Source: Cladophialophora immunda (Eukaryota > Ascomycota > Eurotiomycetes > Chaetothyriales > Herpotrichiellaceae). From it: a DNA stretch of 64,000 nucleotides. This document shows, in pieces, positions 39,442-50,745 of this stretch. The notes beneath the pieces were generated by a model. It searched no databases. It had not been told where the DNA came from and was given only the letters and a program-made list of their open reading frames with translations. Both the position numbers and the translations under genes were made by a program. The DNA lies in the NCBI RefSeq assembly GCF_000835495.1, contig NW_015622545.1, positions 1,876,777 to 1,940,776 of the forward strand, read 5' to 3'. Within the stretch, counting starts at the first letter, position 1, and every line of letters starts with the position of its first letter.

Positions 39442-41318
39442 GGCCGTGGCAGTGGCAGTTGCAAGTGGCACTGGCAGTGATAAGGCTGACGATAACGAAA
39501 CCGACGGCGGCTGGTCAAGAAGCGATGCCACGTCGATGACAGCAGGGATGGGCAGGGGGGAGAATGCGCGGGAAATTGGTCTCAACGTGGGTTTATTGGG
39601 CTGCTGGCAATTGACACGGGCATGGATGAGATATGGGCTTTTGTTTTGATTTCTTCGCTTCGCCCACCCCCTCCAAACCGTGCTGAGGATGAAAGTGATG
39701 ACGCTTGGGATTGATGCTGCTGAACGAACTGTCTGCTTCTTCTTTCTCCCTTCTTCTGTCCCCCAAGGTAAACGGTTTTCTGCTTTGACCCTTTGAGGCT
39801 TTTCTGCTGCCTGCCTGCCTGCCTTTCAAGAGCTGGCACCGGAATCCCTTGCTTCCCGCCCTCAGCGCGCCGGAGAAAGCCAGCCAGCCATATGACGGCG
39901 TCCATTCCATCCCAAGGGATGCATGGAGATGGATCGACACACAGACACCCAGATGGCCATGGCTCGCTTGTCCATTCACCCGTCACCTGTCACCTGGACG
40001 TCCCGTCCTGGGCATCTGCCCGCCTTCTCAGCCGCACACCACCTTCCAGGCAGGAGAAAGCCGGAGGGATTCCCAGCACAGACCACCCTGAGGCCCGGGT
40101 GCGAACTCTGGACTCTGTGGACTCCATGGAAGGCATGGCCCAAGGCATGGCCAATGGGTCCCGGGATCCGTGCATGCAGGACGCAGCAGGTTACCAGAAA
40201 CGGCCGTCCTTGCGACACGACCACGACCACGACCACACGAACACGACAGCGTTAGACTTTTGACCTAGTGGCATTCTTTCTGGGGGTTGGCTTGGGCGGT
40301 GTACGGCTTCGAGAGAGGAGAGACGTCGTTCGGTCGAGTTTTGGCAGGTGATAATGGTGGTGGGTGGGTGGGTACTCAGTGACTGGACTGGGTGCTGGAT
40401 GCTGGGCTATCAATAGACCTACCGACCTACCGACCTACCTGGTCGTGGGAGTTAGCCGAACAGACACTTGTGCCTGTTCCTGAGCCTGAGCCTGAGCTCT
40501 CAGATCTGGGGACCAGCTCACCGACTGCACCACATTGACGCCCGGGGACCTTAGCTCAGCCCGACCAAACCCACCCACCTTTGGCCCTCCTCACTGCCCA
40601 TTCCGGAGCGTCAAGCGAAGCTGCCCATCCGCATCTGGCAACGATGCGCCGTGTCAACCAGAAAGCCATTCTGTCTGGCGACGAATCAGAGGCGTTGGAG
40701 GCTCGCGAGACCCCACGGACCTGTGCGGATCCCAGAAAACCACTTTGTAATGACCGACTTGCATTTCTTTTTATCGCTTTTTTGGATCCAATTCATATGC
40801 ACGACACATGCTATGCATGGGTGGTCCTTGCAACGAGGTTCTGATTCCCTGAGCCTCAAAGCGAGCTAGAGAGATGCAGCATCAAACTTTTGGTAGACCT
40901 CTAAGGAGAGACACACAACTCCCAAGAGTATACGGCTGGGAGATCCGAGAAGCAGCACCTCAGCTTGGGGATGAAGCGCCCGCCTGCAATGGGCAAAGCC
41001 AGCATCTCCCCTCCTTTCTTTCCCTCCCTCCCTCAAGTTTGACGACGCCGCAACGTGCAAGACGAGGCAGAAGGTTTCCCCTTAGAGGAGTATATAGAGA
41101 GGGCACCTTTCCTTCGACATTCCTGACTCCCTTCTCTCCTCTCTCTCTCTCCAGAGTCTCAGAGTCCAAAGCATTGAGACTTGCAACTCCACAACTATCC
41201 TCCCCTGACATAACTTGTGAATACTCCCTTCGTTAGTCCTTTGCCCTCTCACCCACACCCACCCCCTTAGCCGAGCAACGTTGCAACCCCATCGACATCA
41301 CATCGACATTGCATCACC
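39442..41318. other. Intergenic region, no gene confirmed
   Basis: 1.9 kb holding both promoters of divergent genes. It includes CCTG repeats at about 39810-39825, a GACCAC repeat at about 40217-40236, the triplet GACCTACC at 40416-40440 and GAGCCT repeats at about 40480-40497. A 156-codon plus-strand open frame at 39793-40263 is His/Pro-rich and repeat-driven; I do not accept it as a gene. Confidence 0.5.
41091..41155 (+). promoter_or_regulatory. Core promoter: TATA box and pyrimidine-rich start region
   Basis: TATATAGA at 41091 is followed at about 41131-41155 by a CT-rich run (CTCCTCTCTCTCTCTCCAG). TATA box plus downstream CT block is typical of well-expressed filamentous-fungal genes. 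It lies about 165-230 bp upstream of the ATG at 41319. Confidence 0.5.
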
Positions 41319-42760
41319 ATGAGAATCCCCTCTGGTTTTGTCTCCAGGGCCCCGGCCCCTCCGCCGTCTCCCCGGCCGGCCCACGTCGCCAGATCGCCGC
41401 TGACAGATGTCAATACCATGCCGCTTCTCACGGCGGGACACGATTCTGCCATCGAAGAAGAGCTCGCCGAGATGAGGGACCAGCTCGCAACCCTCCATGA
41501 CCAGATTGAGCCACTGCGCGATCTCAACTCGGTCCTGCAAGTCCGCCTGGCGGTGCAGCAACATGAACTTGCCGCCAACCAGCGAGGCTTGGAATGTGCC
41601 CTCGCCCAGTCGCGTGACCTGGCCGCGGCGAACTTCGCCCTCAAGTGCCGACAAGGTCAGATGGAAGACCAGATTGCGACCGCGTTGCAGTCGGCGCGAC
41701 TTCCACGCCTCTCCATCCAAGTAAGCTCCGTCGTGTCTTACCTTGCTCCCCCGGCTGTTTGGGTGCCCCCCGGTCCCCCACCGCAATTGTGCTACCCAGG
41801 CCGGTCCGCCTCGATGTTGGATCTGGTCATCATCCACGCGTGGTACCGCCGTCTCGGAGCCGGCGTAGTCCAAGCCCGCTACAGCGCAGAAGAGTACCGT
41901 CACAACTTCGCCGGTCGCAACCGCGTCGAGATCCGCGACCAGATGCCCGCCGGATACCTCCACGGCTGGGTAGAGTCTCACGAGGATCACGTCTGCCGGT
42001 ACTACGTCCCGGCGCTCCCGATCCCAGGGTGGCCCACGCAACTCAGAATCCACAACAACCCGGCCAAGGGAATCTTCATCTGCGCGGTTGTCTATGACGG
42101 TGCCGGCGCACGCGCGAGCCAAGACGGCAACATTTTGCAGCACTTCCTTGTGAGTTTTTCGATTTGTTTTCTCCGATTGGTGTGTGCTTATTGGCTAACG
42201 ATCCCAAAAAGCCTCGAGATGTTACGTGCGTCATCGACACATTGTCCCTGTACTGGGAGAAAACCGTGAAGCTTTCCCGCTCTCGGGACCTTGACAAGTA
42301 TGCACGAGACGTCGTCGGGGTCAGCGACGAGTTCCGCAAATGCTGGGACGCCGCGAGCGGCACCATGTATCAGAGCCTCCTGGCTTATCCGCGCCGTTCG
42401 AGGGCCCTTTTCGACATCCAACGAGATGAGAGGTCCTTGACCTCCATAGTGGTGAACATACTGGATGAGCCGGGTGACCAGCGCTGGTGGAAGCTACTGG
42501 CGATGGGTACTGAGCGAATGCTGCCCAACCTTATAATGGCTGAGCATGTGCTGGCGGGCATCATCTGCCATGAGTTGGGGAACGGGCAGCCCGTTGCTAC
42601 CGATACGGTGGAGATGTTTGCCAATCCGTTTATGGATGAGTTCACGATGTGCATTGATGTGCCGGAAGATACAGTTGTCGTTGACGCTGAGCCAAAGGAC
42701 GGATTCGTCACTGAGTCTGAGTCGGAAAGCGACGCCGAGCCGGGAGACGATGCTGAGTGA
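41319..42760 (+). CDS. Hypothetical protein with N-terminal coiled coil and acidic tail
   Basis: Two exons, 41319-42149 and 42212-42760, with a 62-nt intron (GTGAGT donor, GGCTAACG branch, AAAAAG acceptor), give 459 residues. After a Pro-rich start (RAPAPPPSPRPAHVA), residues about 45-130 form a heptad-like coiled coil (EEELAEMRDQLATLHDQIEP and onward). The middle and second-exon parts look globular (HAWYRRLGAGVVQARYSAEE, GYLHGWVESHEDHVCRYYVP, CVIDTLSLYWEKTVKL), ending in a Glu/Ser/Asp-rich tail. A GTAAGC at 41721 looks like a donor, but the only nearby acceptor breaks the frame, so I keep the sequence as coding. The family is not recognised. A TATA box and CT block precede it. It is one of several orphan genes between 32 and 50 kb. 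Confidence 0.65.
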
Positions 42761-45682
42761 GGGGCGGGTCCAAGCAATGGTGGCTAGGTGGGCAGAGCAG
42801 AGCAATACCGGTTGGGCGGAACATGACAATGATGAAGTCGGCAGGCAACCAGTGGGTGGGATTGGTGGGCACGGCCATGTACGCGTAGGAGTTGGCACGA
42901 GTTTGTAGGTCGATCATGCGTTCACTGCTTTGTCGGACAAGCTTTTTTCTTTTGGCCTCTACTTTGCCCCTAATTCTCCGCAAAATGGGTTTGAATTGAG
43001 ATCGGCTAGAGTGGCTCCATTTCCTGACTGTAGGCCCCTCGCAGTTAACAGAGGGCGAGATAGCCGGAGCGTCGTTGCAACCGAAGCCAACTCGGCCGTG
43101 TGGGCAGTTGTTTATCTTGTAGCGTCGATAGGCGGGAGCCGTTTCGCCTGAGGACTCCGTCTTCCCCCTGCGATTCCCCGTATGCCGTCCGGACGAAAAC
43201 TGGACCACGTAATAGTTAGTAGCCGAGCCTAAAGATCCAAGCTCAAAGGGGGAGCATTCCCCGCCGCAAAACAATATGCAAATCCACCATGACTCGTGAC
43301 CATGCATGCTTTTGCACTTGAGAAACACCCCTTGAAAGAGAGCCAGCATTGGCCTATGGAGAACACCAGGGACGGTCAGGGGATGGACAGAAACTCTGTT
43401 CAGAGACACAGCCAACCGAACTGCGTCAATTAATCCTGTCGGTCTGGCAGTCGAGTTTTTCCTGGAGTGATGGACGCCCTCGTATGCAAGCCTGCGAGTG
43501 CTCGTAACCAACCCCGCGCGCAAGGAGCAAAAGGGATGGATGGATGGGGCGTGCAAAGCAGAGCAGAGGACAAGCGACGACGAGGACCTGCCTAATTAGT
43601 TGGCTGACTGGAGCACGGCACATGCGGCATCTCGATGCGCACACACCAGGGGCCCCTGCTCCTTCGCTTCGATCTGCACCTACCTTGACTTCAGAACGCC
43701 AGTAATTAGGCAAGTGCCTGGGAGATCGAAGGGCAACGATTGGATTGGGATATTGCTGTGTGTCAGGGAAACCGGCCGTGTCAGCAGCAACTCAATAGAA
43801 TCTGCCCATCTCTCCGCGTACGAGTAGGTCCCCAAGGGCCTCAAGGTCGCAACCTTCGCAGCTCTCTCCTGATACGGCGATGCATTGCAAGGGGTCAACG
43901 GTCACACTTTCCAGCTGCCGCTCGATCGCTGCGTGAAGTCGAGCCCGGTGACTGGCCGCGGATCATGCAGAGTGTGCCGAGTCGCGCTTGGGCCAAGACA
44001 GCCTGAGGAAACTCGCTCAGCAGGACTTGTTGCTAGCTTGCCTCGCTCGCCTGGCCATCCTTGCTTGGTCGCTCAGCCGCTGCACTGTGGCTCGCACAGC
44101 CAGCCAGTTGCCCACCCTCACACAGACACACCGGTGTTTTCCCCGCTCTGTTGCACTCCAGCATTCTCTTTCTCGCTCTCCTGTTCTGTGCTTCTGTACG
44201 ACGACAACAAAAACCCCTCTCCATTCGCCTTTCTTTTGGTTGCAACTTGCTAGAATTCCTCCCGATCGCACACAAACAGCGTCTGTCCAATAGCAATCTC
44301 GGAAATTTTTGCGGGGATTCTGGCCCCAACCTTCCAACTTTCCACTCTGGGGCCAGCCTGAGGCCGGACGGACACGGTGCGTAGCTCTAGAGGGCACTCA
44401 AGGAGATCATCCTTCGGGGGCGGCAGGATAGCTTCGCTCAAATTTTCCACTGTCAAATAACACAGTGCACGGCAAGACGGCAGCCGGCCAAGGTCAAAGG
44501 AGGCTAAGATGTGCGAAAGTGGCCGGGTGCATGTGCAAGACCGCGGAGACCAATCAACTTGAGCCGGTAGAGAGACTCGATGACCATGGTGGAGACGGCG
44601 GGATGAAGGTCGGCGGTTGACAGGCTGAGAGGAGGGCAGACTAGAACATGGCGCCTGTCAAAAGTCTGGGCAAAGTGAGGGGTGTGTAATGGCTGGTGCA
44701 CTATTGGATGGGTCAGTGGCGGAGGTGGAATGGCATGCAAGAGAATATAAGCCCAGCATGGCCAGCACTAATCAGAAGGTCAAGTTGCATTTCTGTTTCG
44801 GTCGATGGTTGTAAAAGCCAGAGGGTGTGAAAAAGAAATTGCCTGACAAGGAAAAAGTCAAAATGGAGCCAGATACGAGGTCACGTGGCAGGGTCTTGCT
44901 GTACATCGAGAATCGAGGACGCCGGTCTTGGCCATGTGCCCGACGACTGGCCATTCCACCAAACCCGGGCACATTGCTGTTGGGAAACGCAGAAGCAGCA
45001 AACCAGACTGTCTGTCTATATCAAGAGAGCCACAGAGGAGGGAGGAGAGGTGCAGAGACGGGGGCAGCGTGTTGCTCTCTCGCTATCTGATGATCTAATC
45101 AATCTAATCTAGGGTTGAGACCACTAGCGCTATCAGTCCCCACTTTTACAGTCCATGGTCCAATGAGCGTCGCCGTTCTCGGATCTCCTCGGCTGTTCTC
45201 AGTTGTTGCCTCCTCCTGCGCCCTCCCCCTCTCCCTCTCCCTCTCCCTCCCTCTTCCCCTCCAAGCATTCACCTCAACGCCCTCCTCGTCCACCCACCGT
45301 CACGCGTTTCACATGCCGCCCTCGCTGTACCACGCCCGTCCACATTCCATCACCACTTGCATCAACATTCCTCAATCTAGATCCCCGTATATCCAGGATG
45401 ATCATGGCGCCTCCCTTTTCGTCCCAATGCCTCATGTGCCTTCCCCCCATAGCCCTTCTCCTCGTCCGCGTGTGCCCGTCGCAGTGCCCTCGCGTCAGTA
45501 CATAACATAATGCCCGGCCCTGCTGTGCCTGTTGCACTTACACAGGTAGTTCGCCCATTTCCCTCTGAATCTTGGTTTTTGCCCGTCCCCAAGTTATTCC
45601 AGAAAGCCTATTGTCCACTGCCTTTACACCCATTTGGCCCCTTTGCCCCTCTCCTTCTGTTTCGGCAATCACCCATCAAGCC
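42761..45682. other. Long intergenic region, no gene confirmed
   Basis: 2.9 kb. Open frames of 60-130 codons on both strands overlap one another without motifs. A C/T-rich tract at about 45221-45260 (CCCTCT repeats) is the complement of a G-run array on the minus strand. Confidence 0.5.
45221..45260 (-). repeat. (GAGGGA)n G-rich tract on the minus strand
   Basis: The plus strand reads CCCTCCCCCTCTCCCTCTCC and continues in CCCTCT units. The minus strand has six or more GGG runs and could fold as a G-quadruplex. It lies in an intergenic region. Confidence 0.6.
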
Positions 45683-46306
45683 ATGGGAGGCTCCCGAGCC
45701 ACGCTTCCTGGCGAGAGCTCCTTTCGGGCCAGTGGAAGCCCCAAGCCCTATGAGGCACCATGCGTCTCGGTCTCGTTTATCATGTCGTCCACCAGGCACT
45801 TGGTCACCGTCGGCATGGAGGTGGTGAACGACGAGTGGTTTGAGCGGCTTGGCCATCAGCGGGACACAATCCCCTTCGAATTCGACGCTACCTTCGATCC
45901 CAATACCGCTCTGTGGGTGGTCCACTCAGCTGAGGGGTCCGACCACCCTCCACACCCAGCCTGTCACATTCCAACTCCTGTCAAACGACGTCAAACACGG
46001 AGAGCAAGGGCGGTGGGATCGCCATCCCCATCCCAAGCACTCCCAGGTCCTGATCAACCCGTCTACCACCGACATCACCCTGACACCGCCATTGCCCCTG
46101 CTGCCACTGCGGAACCAGGGCAGAAGCAGTCTTCGCCTGTCACCTCCGCGCAGACTCACCATCACAGCAACCCCCAAGATGCAACGAACCAGAGCACCGA
46201 TCAGCAAGGAATCGTCCCAGTGCAGGAGAATCGGGATTGCAACAACGAGATTGCCCTACCTGCTACCACCAGGAGGGGGAGTGACTGGTGGAGCGTCGTC
46301 TTCTAG
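45683..46306 (+). CDS. Hypothetical orphan protein (weak)
   Basis: ATG at 45683 (MGGSRATLPGESSF); an alternative start at 45782 (MSSTRHLVTV) is in the same frame. A 207-residue product. Only the part at about residues 34-90 looks structured (RHLVTVGMEVVNDEWFERLG, then a stretch ending FEFDATFDPNTALWVVHSAE). The rest is Pro/His/Gln-rich and disordered, ending RRGSDWWSVVF. No family is recognised. A competing frame over 45840-46310 is similarly open. It might be the final exon of a longer spliced gene. Confidence 0.35.
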   Translation: MGGSRATLPGESSFRASGSPKPYEAPCVSVSFIMSSTRHLVTVGMEVVNDEWFERLGHQRDTIPFEFDATFDPNTALWVVHSAEGSDHPPHPACHIPTPVKRRQTRRARAVGSPSPSQALPGPDQPVYHRHHPDTAIAPAATAEPGQKQSSPVTSAQTHHHSNPQDATNQSTDQQGIVPVQENRDCNNEIALPATTRRGSDWWSVVF

Positions 46307-47168
46307 TTAGTGCAGATAGCAAAAATGCCTTACAGTCTGAGCGCCCATGTTTTCTTTTCGGTTCGCCAAATCCAACTCATCTCCATAATATCCCTCCTGC
46401 CTAGTTGCCAAATGCAGCACCCATGCAAGTAGCAAATGCCTATTTTCTTGCCCACTAGACGGGGATCAAAAGCGAGAGAGTCTCAAAACGCTTTTCATGC
46501 AGCCACATGGATCGAAAGCCTACTGGATAGATGGCCACATTGGGATGTTTAGCTCACCCCTTGTGGGATGTGGTTTTTGAAATGACCACCGCAATATCAA
46601 TATGCAGCTAGCTCGTCCTTGTACCCGTCGCATGGTGGATGAGAACTCAACCCCCGCTCCATCCAGAGGCATATTTCTCAAACGCATCGGGGACCGGCGA
46701 CCACGTTGACAGGTCCTGAAGACCCCGATGGTGGTGGCATGGGCGAGCACGATGGTTGGCTTGCCTTTCCATCATCGCGCCCTCAAGGGCCCCAGGAAAG
46801 CACCCGACCCAGAGTGTTCCAAGGCTGGTAGGGGACTTCTCAGCACTCTGACCAAAGTTTTGAACACTCAGCTCCTTTTCTGCGCTCGAAGTAAAGCCCT
46901 CTTCTGGACTCGTCCGCCGACGAACAACAATAAACCTCAAGCAAGAGCTTGGACTGTGGTCATCAGTCACCGGAGGAATTACTCGTCTAGGACTGTGAGT
47001 TCAAACCTCTTCCCTTGGCCATCTCTGGAGTTCTTAACGGCAAGCTCCGTTGAAGCAGAGTCCGGACTTCCGCTGGCCGAAACCCAAACCTTGTTGCAGA
47101 GCAACCCCATCCTCCCCCAGGTGCCGTGACGCTCGAACCAGCTTCGCATCACTGTACCAATCGAGAAA
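46307..47168. other. Intergenic region, no gene seen
   Basis: 862 bp. An ATG-less or weak open frame on the plus strand up to 47129 has no recognisable features. Confidence 0.4.
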
Positions 47169-47907
47169 ATGTCTGATGACGAGCATGACACATCTGTCGA
47201 TGCGAGAATGCCCGTACCATTCATCATGCCGTTACCCAAGGCAGCGGCAACAAGAGCCATAACGACAGTAACGGCGAAAGCCCCGACGCCAGCAGAAAGA
47301 AAAGCAGTCGCAAAGGCCGGGCAAAGAGGCGCTGCAGCAAGGGCAGCAGCCACGCTGACCACGACGACCACGACGGCGCCAGAGCGTCCGGCCCCGAAAC
47401 CTATACGGCGGCACTCATTGTCGAGCGTCGCCGCCGGGAAGAGACCAGCGTCGACTCGCCGACGAGTCCGGTTCTTTCTCCCACCCAAGGGGCCCGTCAG
47501 CGTTCCGGAACCCGGTGCTTTGCTCCCTTTGGACCTCATCCAGATTGCCGTCAAGCGGGACAAGTGTCTCACCGACGACCAGGTGGTGATGAAGTTCTGG
47601 AAAGGTATGTCTCGCCTTCTGTCCCGTTTGTCGCCTCACCCCATCTTTCCCGCGGCCACTTTACCTGGATTCTTGCACCTCTTGATCTTGATCTGGTCTT
47701 GCGGGCATAGGTGAGAACCCAAAGTTCTAACAGCGAGGTGGTTGTGAACATCTAGTCTACAACCTCTTGAGTGCCGCCACTCAAGACAGAGCCGATATCC
47801 GACGCTGTCACATGGCCTGGCGGGTCTGGAATTACATCCACGTCCGGGGCTCGATCGATCTGGACCTGGCGGTCAAGATGTGGAATCAGTGTACGCTTGA
47901 TTGTTGA
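47169..47907 (+). CDS. Hypothetical two-exon orphan protein
   Basis: Exons 47169-47604 and 47756-47907 are joined across a 151-nt intron (GGTATGTC donor, ATCTAG acceptor), giving 195 residues. The N-terminal half is Ala/Thr/Lys-rich and disordered, with RRHSLSSVAAGKRPASTRRR. The C-terminal part is well formed and crosses the junction: IQIAVKRDKCLTDDQVVMKF, WKVYNLLSAATQDRADIRRC, then MAWRVWNYIHVRGSIDLDLA. This continuity is the main support for the splice, because reading into the intron gives a hydrophobic, Pro-rich tail. An antisense open frame over exon 2 is judged a shadow. The last few codons may be replaced by a further exon, as a GTGTAC follows. No family is recognised. Confidence 0.5.
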
Positions 47908-49172
47908 GACTGGCATTGGAGTTTGGCGATGGATTTGGGTTGGCATTGGGACTGGGACTGGGATCGGCGACTCGGCAGGCAGGCGTCCTGAAAGGTGCGG
48001 TTGGAAAAAGACGGGCACAAGAATGAAGCTCTGAGGAACAAGAGCGATGTAGAGAAATGCTGCGAGCTAGACATGTTGTACGAGAGTTGTAGGAACTAAT
48101 TTCCCATGCTACGAGAACCGACTAGCTGCTCGCCGGGCAGCTAGCGAGGACCTCGCCGCTAGGGAACTTACCTCGTTGGCACCCGTAGCAATTAAGAGGA
48201 TGTGCAAATCAGGCAATGCAAATGAGGTCGGCAGGCTGGTCTTTGGTGGGGATACCGTCGTTTCCTCGGCATTTTGTACGGTCTGTATCGAGGGAGTATG
48301 GCTGAATTACATGCAGAAGAAGTCAGTCACTCCATCCCGAATTATTGGGGGAGACGGAACCTCATAGTCACAGCGACTCAATGTCCCGAGTACATGTACC
48401 TAGCTACCCCGCAACCTCCATGCCTCGGCAGCTATTGACACACCTCACGAGCCCCTGCGACAAGCAGATGAAGGCAGAAAGTGTGACTGGAAAGAGAACA
48501 TGTAGACAGATCGATCAGTTAAGTCCATGTGCAGATGCACAAACGTAGTAGACCGGAGGCGCCCTTCAAAAGAGCAATGCTCTGGACTCGATACACAGGG
48601 ACGAAGGCACCTTTGGGGGTCTCTTGCCATACCTGCAATGCACCACTTTTTGGCGTTCACTGAACCGAAGAGAATGTTTACACGGACAGAAACATGTCCA
48701 TGTCTGACGAAGTAGGATTTTTGTTTGATACCCTGGGGACGAGCAACCAAAAGCGCGACATGACAACATGCTCAGGATTGGACATGGGCTGTCTCACATC
48801 TGCGGAGGCGCCTAGTTGGAGAGAAGTACGCAACGATGAGATGGACTGTGATGCCATCTGTGTTGTCCGATTACGTACAAGGTAAGAATGTGAAGCGTCC
48901 GAAGGAGCTAGCATGTCAAGCGACAGCCCGTCATAATTATACTGGTAAAGAATAATATTCTGCGAAAGCCCAATAACTCCATGTGCATCATCCTTGACGC
49001 TGTTGGGGTATGATATGTGTCGTCGCAAGTGAATAGTCGTGTAGGTGGTCGTCTGTCGAGTACTCCTTCTTTTCTTTGCTTCTTCTGTGTCAAGTTTCGG
49101 GCCATGGTATGACTCAGGGTGGTGTCGTGAACTTTGCGGAGGGCGACGGAGGTGCAGATCCCGCTGCTGTGT
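47908..49172. other. Intergenic region with adjacent hairpins, no gene seen
   Basis: 1.27 kb. It contains the hairpins at 48122-48156 and a GTACCTAGCTACC motif at about 48396-48408. No ORF is supported. Confidence 0.5.
48122..48156. repeat. Two adjacent perfect hairpins
   Basis: CTAGCTGC, a 7-base loop, then GCAGCTAG (48122-48144) forms an 8-bp stem. It is followed at once by GCGAGG-A-CCTCGC-type pairing at about 48143-48155. Close spacing of two inverted repeats is unusual in this window. Confidence 0.6.
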
Positions 49173-50212
49173 CTACTGCGGAAAGGGAATCAATCCTGGC
49201 CTCTCGAATGGCCATTCCTCGTCGGTTGTATCCTCGGTGCCATCTAGATCATCTGATGTCGAGCTCTCAGAATCAGAGTCCTCCTCGACTATCTCTTCCC
49301 CAGAGTCGGCCTCCTGGAGAACAGAACCAAGTTCATCCACCGACAGTTCAATGTCTCGGCCGTGTAAGAATGGTGGAATGAGTTCTTGGCGGGCGAGGTC
49401 GAGCAGGCATACTCGAAGAGGGAGGCCAGGAATGAGGGTGCTATCCTCACGTCGGAGCTCCTAGGCACAAGGTAAGTAGCTGTCTCCGAGATAGTGACAG
49501 GATACTGACTTGAACCCGGCATCTCAGACGTAAGCCGGTAGGGTCAGTGTAGTCTCGTCTCCATGTACGAAGGGTGACTTTGCTGGTGTGACCGTGGTCG
49601 TAGTCGATGGCGATGAACAATCGGGTCTTTCGGTTACTTTTGAGAATATAGAACTCAGCTAGTTCATGCAGCCTGTTCCGCTTCTGCCCATAGGCAATTT
49701 CAACAGGGATGCCATATCTTGGTAGGCAAACGTGGGAGAAGAAGATGTCCGGTTGGTGTAGATCACGGCTGGACTTGGATCCTGCTTTCGATTCAGGTGG
49801 AGCGACTTCCGTGATTCTCTCTGCAAACGACCGTACTTCGTTCTCAGAGCACAATCTCCTCAGCTTCATCTTGAGAGTCCGAACGAAGCATTGTTTCAAC
49901 AATTCGTGACATGGGGAGGGCACTTGGTGAACGAAGGTCCCGGTGCGACAGAAGTAGCCATAACTACACGTTCTTGTCAGCAGGAGTCGCGTGGAAGATT
50001 CATCTGTCACCTCCAGCATACTGGATTGGCGCAGCAAGGCTGGCGAGGTACTCGTTGATAATGATCCAGTCACCCTCCGCCAGAGGGTACTCTGTCCAGC
50101 TAGAGGTAGCCGGCGGGTCGTTGGCCGCACGGGCGTTGACCTCTTCGACAAGGGAGGTCACCACTGTATTCCCATTGGCCCTGGGTTCTGGAGCTGGAGG
50201 CAGACCATCCAT
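49173..50212 (-). CDS. PD-(D/E)XK-nuclease-like fungal protein
   Basis: Three exons on the minus strand: 50212-50022, 49963-49510 and 49460-49173. Introns are 58 nt (GTATGC to GTGTAG, CTGAC branch) and 49 nt (GTCAGT to CCTAG). The product has 310 residues. The central part matches, by motif order, a large uncharacterised fungal family of restriction-endonuclease fold: HQPDIFFSHVCLPRYGIPVE holds Asp136 and Glu152, then IAYGQKRNRLHELAEFYILK, then RLFIAIDYDHGHTSKVTLRT and WRRDYTDPTGLRLR. In that family the strand usually reads as E-V-x-Y-S-Q-K. Here it is EIAYGQK, so the metal-binding Asp and Glu are kept, with Lys158 as a displaced candidate for the catalytic Lys. The third exon ends in an acidic Asp/Glu/Ser tail. 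Nuclease activity is inferred only. The first intron has an alternative acceptor 9 nt upstream. Confidence 0.65.
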
Positions 50213-50745
50213 GGCTCAGACCTGACTCCAGCTGTGGTGCCAGTGGACTTGGTGAGAAGGCTAAGGATGTGAACTGAGAGATACACGAAACTTGAGTGAG
50301 ATGTGGTAGAGAGGTCAGGGTTGAATGAGAGAGGGTGAAACTTGAAGCTTGGGAAAGACATGGTGAGGGTTCTGAGCACGAGGCACTGCAAGGAAAGAAG
50401 AGCTGTCTACCTTGACGAGGAAGGAACATGTTTGGGAACGCCATTACTGCTGGCCGCTCGTCTTTCTGTACTTACCTGCACAACACCATGCTCTGTGCAC
50501 ACCACGCCTACTTCGTGTGATGAGGAGCGTGGGAGATCATCAGTCGGCAAACCTGCCTTGGGCTTCTCCGCATTGGAAATCTGCCTGCGCGATATGCGTG
50601 CCTCGATTCATGATTTTTGCCTATGTTTCCCTTGACGCTAGCTTGACCGTGCATCAAGGATGGCTTGAGGATCTCTAGCACTCTATACATCTGGTGGAGG
50701 TGGCTTCGCGCCCGAGGTGCGGTCCTCTCTATCTCTCAGTTGCAA
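50213..50745. promoter_or_regulatory. Divergent promoter between the nuclease-like and IMP2-like genes
   Basis: 533 bp between start codons. No clear TATA box or other gene. Confidence 0.4.

Noticed and set aside
39793..40263. 156-codon plus-strand frame, His/Pro-rich
   Set aside because: Composition comes from CCTG and GACCAC repeats in the DNA; no promoter, splice or domain support.
41721..41799. Possible intron (GTAAGC to CCCAG) in the coiled-coil orphan gene
   Set aside because: Removing its 79 nt shifts into a frame that soon hits a stop, while reading through keeps a well-formed protein up to the genuine intron at 42150.
47752..48018. Minus-strand frame rich in Pro, Val and Met, with a GTAAGT-like donor upstream at about 48166-48171
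   Set aside because: The plus-strand exon over the same bases joins a good splice and gives better protein character; the antisense frame looks like simple repetition of GGGACTGGGATTGG-like DNA.
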